Shown here: one piece after another, positions 43,801 through 50,720 of the stretch
Numbering within the stretch: the first letter of the stretch is position 1
Layout: each line of letters opens with the position of its first letter
Source: Adineta vaga
Taxonomy: Eukaryota > Rotifera
NCBI GenBank assembly: GCA_021613535.1
Contig: CP075494.1
Coordinates: 7,068,001-7,132,000, forward strand
Length of the DNA stretch: 64,000 nucleotides
Reading direction: 5' to 3'
Program-made: the position numbers and the translations under genes
The notes under the pieces: generated by a model
What the model was told of the DNA's origin: nothing
Seen by the model: only the letters and a program-made list of their open reading frames with translations
Database searches by the model: none

Positions 43801-43831
43801 TGATATTAATGAATGGCCATTTGTAAATCAT
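37808..43831 (-). CDS. Giant SecA-like protein, segment 2 (helical, collagen-like Gly-rich)
   Basis: A 2,007-codon frame, all helical except for a glycine-rich block at about 41830-42330 (residues ~500-665). That block has many G-x-x/GG repeats such as GGDGGKGGNGGNGGNG and TRGGDGGQGGDAGVGGFGG, interleaved with beta-like pieces (IYLIANKEF, GIVYVEEN). A low-complexity Lys/Gln/Asn stretch and long coiled-coil-like helices follow. No enzyme domain is seen here. The start ATG at 43831 overlaps the end of segment 1 by 26 nt in a +1 frame, and the last codons overlap segment 3. Similar Gly-rich blocks occur in other large SecA-like proteins of protists and invertebrates as I recall, but I cannot confirm it here. 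Confidence 0.65.
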   Translation of the reverse strand: MIYKWPFININLATKKYNEKINKKIFHEIERFKSDLLKLENVQIDDLTFFDKNKMNLFEIFNMITKCNLESKLSESNGFHLFTGTLLNCLFYHLIEEHDVEEYLNHHDNTLTKTYYELQKEILSEEKFNEKFKTNFKFFFVSEEIDTNTFTYINNQVPIVLIKISNSYTTIKQVNYFMFLTVLLTTYDVKTDLKSVCSTFLNNEISKNILKNTKDNPNIKRFIQAMVECKNMKIFNEEVVFYLKSDHYDQCCFDFWSLIADLEYKLDLTDILYDLQNLFIESIEEYRKEKEEEHKSALKLIDDLIEQNANEQQYWNLLNRLKEEIIKSLSIYENVAPKYEKRKKLMEIMTSLDEIDDKFKQILSSSCFQIDLKFKDASEEQSFYQYLRTSEEGEIPFQLLSIIQDALSESEINIQSSVIIVKGYNIFFSDIIENIQAKISDSKIKDVQFYGTNVFIDMSLNNDYWHGINLTVGSDVIDFHADKTEKKITIDITGNKGADGKNAEHQPHATRESEDGLDGLPGGNGNVGENGGNIYLIANKEFKGQNNIEKLITSGGDGGKGGNGGNGGNGHKGKNGDNCEEKIGLPTLYRGYYHGRGKPGTRGGDGGQGGDAGVGGFGGHSGIVYVEENQTKINDTIDSNKIEFIDKSNISADHGEHGEGGKGGDGGSDGMDVLFHRYHNFEQKKTHHGYINITKAELGFFTYTVEFTYEERPKKKPGISGSQGKTADQQIKSGKIRQTSENKEKSNEQQIKNQSNQYIHNNNEGTNNISNSITNSINLLQDQKNELLNERDTHIKTHQLSNSLLENAYEIAQQSLALHAITIKSKIENNILKTSDTDANQDNKSTIRSKLSIDTYVRQSIQFETEDPVIQRLIKHYNSEKDRLINFLNLKIKEKDDEIILLKRKGKHILFKIDINSLKDSFIINRNETNQINLSHSDGSRLTAIDEDVINQDFSLLTKTYESVLYDPISKQHEPFILKQYLDDLKELKEKKKAFLRTRNKLNQLDFNTFITEICLEYGNEGLIKWKTSVFDQIIKFDGCQSTKDFESFHMNNFLKQNDFPIDEVAAYETHLTHFFPNVGKDSEFSKEISRILIESKLSLKRIEKSHKFLSSLLELLQGKKIFKDFQLNECTPIYHPNECMDIYVIEQLIYQFLQSTDKNLDLLARIFNCFRKIIEKKQDRIFCKKKIENFLQFISEHLLLIRIDCNQGLLLHKMRRDLNYIQINCSSELFHDLFDQLELILLIREEQFKKLKTYTDKIEFYFQQKQNDIDQDIQIINHMKKNRKLDIFRLFQRHIRSNGSNFENNTEIDEFINNLYLTDEFKQKIKIILEDLYKYLINIQEYQYSGIINDKKIFIIKLKLFFQVEKKKLKIRLDNILMNQQKCENLIRLLYKNMNLQTNINFLNGIDTSKSVDPHVFVQNVQKLYEQLRSEKLDKMNKNQKENSTEIIDLSYSDYNKYIGYIYLISREINSTDDIQIRNGNKLVITKNDQNRYTIYFRDKQNFKVQNHLLDKEDLIGILNNLNFNTEEVKLLKEQENYIYKSFYKEIESRNGFTEYSTEQIEYFDNLKEVVYEKLDLLKNKLQLNIQRCVTNEIKHVFDSESPDLWSCRTHFILYNLNIIIDLQEKFKNELKLRSSIETEKSDLKDFIVHPILENTIKHLLNGCEDDIMIVFYIFLSIFDDLLIKITKKGLDTSIKNQIEQIAQKLSEKFEQKDDLRNKILYETIMKNNQILKRYYFDEILNIYEEKKKQFSSYIDDSSSLDPDKHKLKESFQTHLKDLIDNGYLTLFDYVDEIYVTSSNKLNVSKVYTIYSELMQMIKEFFEKNNTNSDFKTLIDYAILFRNRLQKYCLILTSGLNNIAEINPILNEFKANIMTFEKYSLRVLSRDHLAKVSHQDEIILSKISEEEFQIVYRCLQDNKIDSFVLKKDHNKELFQLINAMPATDDQRNLEELYSLIKAKNGSIYKTNFSFDEKFFLEIFIKDESKRSIEILTTYFNSFKHLETLNY

Positions 43832-46439
43832 CTTTTAGTTTAGATAAATATGATAAACGGTAATAAATCATCGGATTATGATCACGATTTGTTGTTTGAT
43901 AATTTAAAATATCTGAAAATTCCAATTCTTCCAAATAAAAATAATGATTTGCTCGATAAATTTTCGCTCGTTGAAATTTTAATTGAAGAATTCTCGAGTT
44001 TTTTTGCTTCTCAAAAATTTCGAATTCTTTGATTGATTTTGATATTTCACAAATCGTTTGACAATGATTGGATTTAATTGTACATTTGATTAAATTAAAT
44101 CGCGTTTCTGGTAGAATTTTTCGAAATTTTTCATCGAAATTTTTGAATTTATTTTCATTGACTAATTCTAATGCTTTAAATAATTTAATTAATTCCAGAA
44201 AATACGATTCTTGCTTTTCAATTTGATTTATTAAACTTCGAATGAATTGTTTGAAATCAAAATTTGATAATTGATATTTAAGTTTCAATGATTTATTTGA
44301 CGTTTTCTTCAGTTTTATCATACTTGCGGGTCCATATTTCAATAAATTAATCAATTGTTTTTCATTATTAAACTTTACTTGATTAGAATATTGCGTTCTA
44401 CTGAAATGTAAATACAATGATTCATGTTGATTGTTCTTAACTTTGATTTTCAATAATTTGTTGAAGAATGTAGAGAATTTTTCATCTTTCCTATCGTTGC
44501 GACAATGTTCTAAGTGGATAAGAATTGAAAATAAATCAACGACTGGTGTTTCTGAATTACTTAGTTTCTCAAATATTTGATTTATATGACACAATTTTTC
44601 ACAATCGTTTAATTCATAGAATTTTAATAACTTTTGATATTGTGCTTCGAAAAAATATGGATTGATTTGTAAGATTTTGTTATAGGAATTCAGTGAAGAA
44701 ATATCATTTTTTTCGAATGCTTGTTTGAATAAATTGATGAAATTTTTCTCATTAAATTGAACATTGCTTTCGTTCTTGGTTTGTTTATCGTATCGAATAA
44801 AATCATATTTCGATTGATTAAAACAATTGAACTTTTCAAAACAAGGAAAAACATATTTATTTGCCATATCAAGATAAATTAATGCACGATATTCAATTTT
44901 GTTTCTTAATTGATCTTTAGCATTACTCATACTGGACTGAATAATAGATTCATCCATTGAAATCGATTCATTTAATAATTCGATGGATTTCTCAAAATAA
45001 AGTTTTAAACTTGGTTTTTTCTCTTTGAGGGCTATACTTTGTTGAAATAAATCATCGCTTGTTCGAATTAGATCATTGATATGTGTTAAATGATCTGCAG
45101 CATCGAAATCTTCAGCTAAATTAGTTGGATTCTGTTGTGATGGGAGTAATTGATCATGTATTAACTTCTCGTCCCAAGTTTTACCTCGAAATTGTCGAAT
45201 AAAAAGATTTTTCGCCATTCTTTCAGAATCCTGAATGATTTTGATACTTTGTTCATTGAATATTTTCATTTGGTAAAGTAATGATTGAATTCTTTCATTT
45301 GATTCAATAATTTGTTGATTTTCTCTTAAATTTAATATCGAATCTCTCACATAAACTAAATAAAATTCTTTTAATTCATTTAAGTAATGACTCGCATGAA
45401 TAGAACTATTGATATAGGTGAAGAATAATTCTAAATATGGAGTTTTAATTGAAATAAGATTATAAAATTCTTCAGGAGAAATCGAATAAAATATTTCTCC
45501 GACAAATTGATAGATTAATGTTAATTGTTCTTGATCCGCATATAAATTGTAATATTTATCATTGAATAAACAAAGACGGAAATTTTCTGACCTAGGAAGA
45601 TAATCTTTCGATTCGTTTAATATCATTTGAAATAAATCCTTTTGAAAGCGAACTAAGAATATATGAAAATAATGTTGAAACTGAAGATCATCTTGTAGTT
45701 TTCGACGATATGCAACTTTTAGATGTCTGTTCATTTCTTCTATTGATTGTTTCCTTGATTTATAATATTCAACACAATATTTCGAATATTCTTTTAAGTC
45801 TGTATAAATAGTTATTTGTTGTTTGTAACTTTCACAATCGTTGTCATATTTTGATTGTAATTTAGTAAATACTTCACGGAGTTTTCGTTGATAACGCTCA
45901 TCAGAAATAGTTTTCAACCGATGAAGTTGTTCCTCTATAAAGTTTAAATCTATCGAAAGTTGTGCATAAAAATTTGGTTGATAATTCATTTCTGTTTCTT
46001 GCTCGGGCTTCAACTTTCTTTCTAAAGGATGTCGATTCATACGAATGATTGGAATACTCTCTTGCGAATCTTCATTTGCTACAGTCGTAGAGCTCAATTG
46101 TTCGGTATACCTGGGAAGTTGTAGGATTGAAACAACATCATCATCGTCATCATCATTCGGAATAGATCTGATTTTCTCCAAAAGAGATTCTAATTGATTT
46201 AATGTTGAATGAAAAAGTGGTATTGATTCATCATCTATGCCAGTTGTGGGTAATGAAATGAGTTTGTCCTTGACAAATCGAAGATTATCTCTAATCGTTT
46301 GTTTGATATCTACTAAATGGGAATCTTCACTTTCATTATGAGTTTGTTCTTTGATTTCGGCTGAGATCTTCATCAGATGATTATTTAATTCGAATAAAAT
46401 TCGTCGAATTTCTTCAAGCTCAGAGATAAATGAAGACAT
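43806..46439 (-). CDS. Giant SecA-like protein, segment 1 (N-terminal, TPR-like)
   Basis: An ~877-codon frame starting at ATG 46439 (MSSFISELEEIRR), 5 nt after a TATTTTAG acceptor, so this is probably the true start of the giant gene. It is helical and acidic/basic, with an Asp run (DDDDDD) at residues ~100-106 (about 46137-46157). Weak TPR-like helical pairs sit at the end (YYRLSYLSKLKDDLQMAI). No catalytic motif. It stops at 43806-43808 while the next frame opens at once in +1, inside a short shared motif (see findings). Confidence 0.65.
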   Translation of the reverse strand: MSSFISELEEIRRILFELNNHLMKISAEIKEQTHNESEDSHLVDIKQTIRDNLRFVKDKLISLPTTGIDDESIPLFHSTLNQLESLLEKIRSIPNDDDDDDVVSILQLPRYTEQLSSTTVANEDSQESIPIIRMNRHPLERKLKPEQETEMNYQPNFYAQLSIDLNFIEEQLHRLKTISDERYQRKLREVFTKLQSKYDNDCESYKQQITIYTDLKEYSKYCVEYYKSRKQSIEEMNRHLKVAYRRKLQDDLQFQHYFHIFLVRFQKDLFQMILNESKDYLPRSENFRLCLFNDKYYNLYADQEQLTLIYQFVGEIFYSISPEEFYNLISIKTPYLELFFTYINSSIHASHYLNELKEFYLVYVRDSILNLRENQQIIESNERIQSLLYQMKIFNEQSIKIIQDSERMAKNLFIRQFRGKTWDEKLIHDQLLPSQQNPTNLAEDFDAADHLTHINDLIRTSDDLFQQSIALKEKKPSLKLYFEKSIELLNESISMDESIIQSSMSNAKDQLRNKIEYRALIYLDMANKYVFPCFEKFNCFNQSKYDFIRYDKQTKNESNVQFNEKNFINLFKQAFEKNDISSLNSYNKILQINPYFFEAQYQKLLKFYELNDCEKLCHINQIFEKLSNSETPVVDLFSILIHLEHCRNDRKDEKFSTFFNKLLKIKVKNNQHESLYLHFSRTQYSNQVKFNNEKQLINLLKYGPASMIKLKKTSNKSLKLKYQLSNFDFKQFIRSLINQIEKQESYFLELIKLFKALELVNENKFKNFDEKFRKILPETRFNLIKCTIKSNHCQTICEISKSIKEFEIFEKQKNSRILQLKFQRAKIYRANHYFYLEELEFSDILNYQTTNRDHNPMIYYRLSYLSKLKDDLQMAIH

Positions 46440-46578
46440 TTTATCTAAAATATAAACAATGAAATCAAAGAATACAAAAGTTCTTCCCATCCATCGTTGT
46501 TTTATAATCTAAAATATGACTATAGATGATATATAAGGAAAAGCAAACAAAGTTTCTATTTCTATAGAAAAAATGAAT

Positions 46579-49467
46579 TTATAAAATTGTTTTGCTAACA
46601 AACTCTTGTAAGGTTTCTAAGCTATGTTCTTGAATATCTTCTACACTGAAAGTTTGTATTAATTCGGAAAATAAAGCCCATTTTAATGCAACATCTGAGT
46701 TATTCGAACGTGGAGTATAATTACGATAGAAATATTCTGTTAATTCATGAATTGTTTTGTTACGCGAATTTACTGCAATTTCTTGAATTGTAGCAAATTG
46801 TTTATCTTTTCGAACAATGATTGAATAAGAACCTTTTTCATCTTGTCTAGCAGTTCGACCGAGCATTTGAGTGAAAATATTTTCTCGTGTTGGATAATAT
46901 GTTAATAGTAAATGTAAACCTTTCTCAATACTTTTATCCACTTTAATATCAGCACCACGTCCAATAATTCGTGTTGCTAAAGTAATTGAATCTAATTTAC
47001 CAATTTTATGTATATTCTCAGCAATAGCATCTTCACTTTGAATTTCAATGATTTTGCGATCATTTAAAAATGTCTTTTGTGCTTCTAAAAGTTTGTCGCG
47101 TATTTGTTCGTAATCCGATTGATCTCCATTTTCTTTTTTGTATGAATCAGCAAAGATTAATATGGGTTGATTTTTATATTTTTGTTCGATCTCTTCTTTT
47201 ATTGCATATAGAAAATCATGAGTATTTTCATAAACTTTACCAGGATCATTGGAAAATGTTCGATTTTGTTTCAAATTAGTTTCACCAAAAAATGGTGGAA
47301 TATTATAATAATGTGGGGTTTTATTATTGAATAATCGTTGAAATTTATTTAGATGTTGTGGTTCTATACTTCCAGAAAAGCCAATAACCTGTTTGAATTG
47401 TGAATAAAATACCAAAGGATCCATATAATAATGAACAAAATGTGCTCTTTTATTGTATTTTAGGTAATTCAAAAGAGATTGAGCAAATGTAGAATTTTTG
47501 CCCAAACTATCTTGAGTCGTCTTTCGATGTTCATTGTTATCTTCAGTTTTCTTTCTAGATAATTTACTATTCCACCATCGATCAAAGATATTCGAAAATT
47601 TTGAATTACATTTTTCGATAAATTCCTTGTCAAATAATTGTTCTACATCTTCTTTTCTATCAAAATTTGCATTGGGATTTTTAATATGAACCTCGAAGTT
47701 ATAAATATATTGAAGTAGTTCATCAGAATCTAATATTAAACTATCAAATTCATCCATAATTAAAACAGCATTTTTGATATTCGGTAACTTGATCGATGTT
47801 CCATGTATTAATCTATTATATCCTTCTTTTCTTAAAAGACAAAAATATGTTTCTAAATCAGCATAGATCACATCTTTACTACCAAATTCTTCTGATGAAC
47901 TATTTGATGAACAATACATCGTTTCAATATTAAAATATTTGTAGTATTTTTCATAATTTTCATGATCTCGTTTTGCTAAATGATCATAACAAGTTATAAC
48001 GAATACTTTGGGATTTGAAGCATTGGGATTGTTTTTAACAATTCGTCGTGCTGTTTCCGCTATTGTTAATGATTTACCTTGACCCGTGCCAATCTTGATA
48101 AATAAATTACCACTTGTTTCGAATGGTTTCGATAAATAATCATGAATTAATGCTAATGCACCCACTTGATTATGTTGAAGATACTTGATTTTAATCAATT
48201 CAAACGCTTTGTTATAAATATGGAAATCTTGTTTGATTTTCTCTCTATTATTTTGAATAATTGTATAGCTTTGATTTGAATTTGATTTTTGATACCATTC
48301 ATCAAAATCTGTTTCTTTATAATGATGATAACAATATAAGAAATAGATTTTATCTCTTAATTCACTAGTATTTTTTGTCCAACATTCTAAAGTATCACAA
48401 ACATTTCGTTTCATGAAGATATCAAATAAATTCAAAACTTCCGTTTCTGACTTTGTTGATTCAACAATTTGATTGATTTGGTTTAATGTATAATTTATAA
48501 AATTATCGATAATTACTCTTGCATATTCATTTCTTTTACTCAAACTTTCTTGATTGGTTCTACTAAAACCATCTAAGATGTGCTGAATTGATCGATCTCG
48601 AAGTTTTTCATTAATATTAATATCGTCACTTGCATTGTAAAATGCAATCAATCGTTTAACTGATTCATATAATTTATTGAATTCTTGATGAATACTATTT
48701 TTGTTTTTTAAAAAAACTTCTTTATCATTATCCGTTGAACAAGTGAAAACTTTGAATAAGATTGACATGACAATTTCGTTCGTTTCTTCTTGTTTCTTCT
48801 TGTTTCGGTGAGAATCAGCCGTCGCGGCACGCTCAGGGTTTGTGATGTTGTCACTTTCGACAGAACTGGAATCCATAATTTCTTCCTTATTATCTGTATC
48901 TTGATGGTTAAATTTTGAATCATTAGCTAGCATTGCGGATAAATAATATGGAATACTAAAACCAGGAGTTAATTCACGATCGATGTCAAATTGTATACGA
49001 GATTTTTGTAAACGATTGATAAGGGAATGGAAATTTGAGTTATATCCACATAATCTTGATAAAATTTTGTCGTTACCATCGGGTATATATTTTATTAAAT
49101 CGATATTAAATGATTGAGCTAATCGCAAACAAATTTCACTTCCATAAGTGTTAAGATCGAGAAATTCTTTTAAAACAGTTGCTTTTATATTGATTTTATC
49201 ACCCTTTTCTAATTTCGATATAGACGATTTGACACGCTCCAAACGAAATTTAAATGATTCAATATTAATCATTACTTTGAAAATTTCAACAAGTTCATCG
49301 AAATGTGTACGATTATCAATATTATAAACATTTGAAAAATGTCGTTTCAACTCCAAAAGTTGTTCTTCATGCTTATTACCAGCAAATTCCAATGTATCTT
49401 GATCGACACACGTATGAATATAAAATAAAAGTCGATTAAATTGAGACAAACTATTATTATCATCCAA
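46579..49467 (-). CDS. Second SecA-like ATPase (main frame)
   Basis: A 962-codon frame with a helical N-terminal half and a second SecA-type ATPase core. It has the P-loop IGTGQGKS (residues ~457-466, 48070-48097), Walker B MDEFDS (~570-576), a WWNSKLSRKK-like linker, RIIGRGADI in motif V, and QMLGRTARQDEKGS in motif VI (46845-46872). These motifs place it in the SecA family, with both nucleotide-binding lobes, but it diverges strongly from the copy in the neighbouring giant gene (for example DEFD versus DEVD). It begins without an ATG. The same frame continues upstream to about 49,645, where it meets the frame below. It ends cleanly at 46579, and the giant gene's own acceptor and ATG follow. 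Confidence 0.85.
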   Translation of the reverse strand: MDDNNSLSQFNRLLFYIHTCVDQDTLEFAGNKHEEQLLELKRHFSNVYNIDNRTHFDELVEIFKVMINIESFKFRLERVKSSISKLEKGDKINIKATVLKEFLDLNTYGSEICLRLAQSFNIDLIKYIPDGNDKILSRLCGYNSNFHSLINRLQKSRIQFDIDRELTPGFSIPYYLSAMLANDSKFNHQDTDNKEEIMDSSSVESDNITNPERAATADSHRNKKKQEETNEIVMSILFKVFTCSTDNDKEVFLKNKNSIHQEFNKLYESVKRLIAFYNASDDININEKLRDRSIQHILDGFSRTNQESLSKRNEYARVIIDNFINYTLNQINQIVESTKSETEVLNLFDIFMKRNVCDTLECWTKNTSELRDKIYFLYCYHHYKETDFDEWYQKSNSNQSYTIIQNNREKIKQDFHIYNKAFELIKIKYLQHNQVGALALIHDYLSKPFETSGNLFIKIGTGQGKSLTIAETARRIVKNNPNASNPKVFVITCYDHLAKRDHENYEKYYKYFNIETMYCSSNSSSEEFGSKDVIYADLETYFCLLRKEGYNRLIHGTSIKLPNIKNAVLIMDEFDSLILDSDELLQYIYNFEVHIKNPNANFDRKEDVEQLFDKEFIEKCNSKFSNIFDRWWNSKLSRKKTEDNNEHRKTTQDSLGKNSTFAQSLLNYLKYNKRAHFVHYYMDPLVFYSQFKQVIGFSGSIEPQHLNKFQRLFNNKTPHYYNIPPFFGETNLKQNRTFSNDPGKVYENTHDFLYAIKEEIEQKYKNQPILIFADSYKKENGDQSDYEQIRDKLLEAQKTFLNDRKIIEIQSEDAIAENIHKIGKLDSITLATRIIGRGADIKVDKSIEKGLHLLLTYYPTRENIFTQMLGRTARQDEKGSYSIIVRKDKQFATIQEIAVNSRNKTIHELTEYFYRNYTPRSNNSDVALKWALFSELIQTFSVEDIQEHSLETLQEFVSKTIL

Positions 49468-49574
49468 TTTGAAATATGATAAGGATTTGAAAAAATAATA
49501 ATTAAAGCAATATTTAACATTGATATTCTTATCAGAGAAATCTAGATTTTTAATTCGCTGACCATAAATATCAC

Positions 49575-50720
49575 CTAAGATAAGATGAGAACCAACGGAA
49601 TTATTTTCATCGACGATTGTATCTGTAATCGATTGAGAATAGTTTTATCCGATGAAATAAAAGAAAATAAACTTTTAAATTTTGTTTTCAATTGTTCACC
49701 AGTGTCTTTTGCAGTTGTAGAAGAATCATTCTTTAGTTTTGAATATAAATCAATACCTTTATCATAAATCGATTTGAAGACTAAATCGTTTTTATTCACT
49801 TCTTTGAATAAATATAAAAACGGTGATGTCTTCAATTCATTATCGGATTTGTCATTTAATTTGAATGTTAAATCGCTTAGTAATTCAATACACTTTTTAC
49901 TGAGTAGATTTTGAAACATTTCAATGAAATGTTTGCAATAAAATTTTGAATTATTTGAGATACTTATATGAATTCTTGTATTTTTAGCAAGATATTCAAG
50001 TAAGATTTCAGTTGAATAGCCTTGATCCTTCATCATCTTTGACTTGATCTTAGCAAAATATTCTTTAATGTTTGATGGTTCCATTTTCAATAATTTTGAT
50101 TGTAATCTTTCTAATTCCAAACGATAATTATTATCATTAAGCATAATATCTAATGATTCTCTAATATATAATATATATTCAATAAAATAACCATAAAATT
50201 GCTCGATAATCTGTAATTTTTTTTTAATATCATTAGGATTTCTCTTATCGAAGTAAATCTTATTTGGTATTTTTTTATCAATACCTCGAACAATTAAAGT
50301 ACTTATTTCTTTCTTATTTTCCGTTGGATTGTGTTTCACTTTGATTGCTATTATTTCATTAATTTCTTCCAATGTTTGACCGTATGCAAGAAATAATTCA
50401 TAGCTTAGTCGAATTGCTGAGATATAATGATCGATTAGTACGAGTCTTTCAGGATCTTGGATAGATTTGTTGATAATTTCTTCGACTCTTTTTTTAAATT
50501 CGTTTAGTTGTTCAAGAAAATCAGTTTGTTGATCAATCTTATCATCTTGTCTTTCATATTTGATAATCATATCGGGCAATTCTGATAGTAAAGATTGTAC
50601 GGAGTCGAGATTTGGAATTATTTTTTCCAGTTGTTCTCTATTAGTTGTATTCGAAAATAATTCTTTGAGTTTCTGAACGATACCAAATGTTTCACCGGGT
50701 GGTGCAGATGCATGAGTCAT
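49575..50720 (-). CDS. N-terminal part of the second SecA-like protein
   Basis: A ~381-codon frame from ATG 50720 (MTHASAPPGE), 6 nt after a TTCTTCAG acceptor. It is helical, with long amphipathic stretches (GFxxxL-like repeats absent) and no catalytic motif. Its last ~25 codons are probably read out of frame. The frame needed by the SecA core (46579-49467) opens upstream through 49,575-49,645, and a missing base in the A4/T4 run at 49643-49646 would join the two. Total protein would then be about 1,380 residues. The gene is intron-free like its neighbour. I could not tell whether an additional 5' exon exists. Confidence 0.65.
   Translation of the reverse strand: MTHASAPPGETFGIVQKLKELFSNTTNREQLEKIIPNLDSVQSLLSELPDMIIKYERQDDKIDQQTDFLEQLNEFKKRVEEIINKSIQDPERLVLIDHYISAIRLSYELFLAYGQTLEEINEIIAIKVKHNPTENKKEISTLIVRGIDKKIPNKIYFDKRNPNDIKKKLQIIEQFYGYFIEYILYIRESLDIMLNDNNYRLELERLQSKLLKMEPSNIKEYFAKIKSKMMKDQGYSTEILLEYLAKNTRIHISISNNSKFYCKHFIEMFQNLLSKKCIELLSDLTFKLNDKSDNELKTSPFLYLFKEVNKNDLVFKSIYDKGIDLYSKLKNDSSTTAKDTGEQLKTKFKSLFSFISSDKTILNRLQIQSSMKIIPLVLILS

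Larger units (their letters stand above)
28025..46439 (-). other. Extent of the giant intron-free SecA-like locus
   Basis: Eighteen kilobases without a recognisable intron, in a genome where neighbouring genes are cut every 100-300 bases. Four overlapping or abutting frames on one strand, in a sensible domain order, are best read as one gene of roughly 6,100 codons with three frame breaks (about 43,806-43,831; 37,808-37,827; and near 36,675). A single start with a splice acceptor and a single poly(A) signal fit one transcription unit. I do not reconstruct the joined protein. Whether it is intact or decaying depends on whether the breaks are real. Confidence 0.65.

Noticed and set aside
28025-50720. 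Bacterial contamination or a viral insertion as the source of the SecA region
   Set aside because: AT content, splice acceptors before the starts and animal genes on both sides argue for a resident locus, although only read-level data can exclude contamination.
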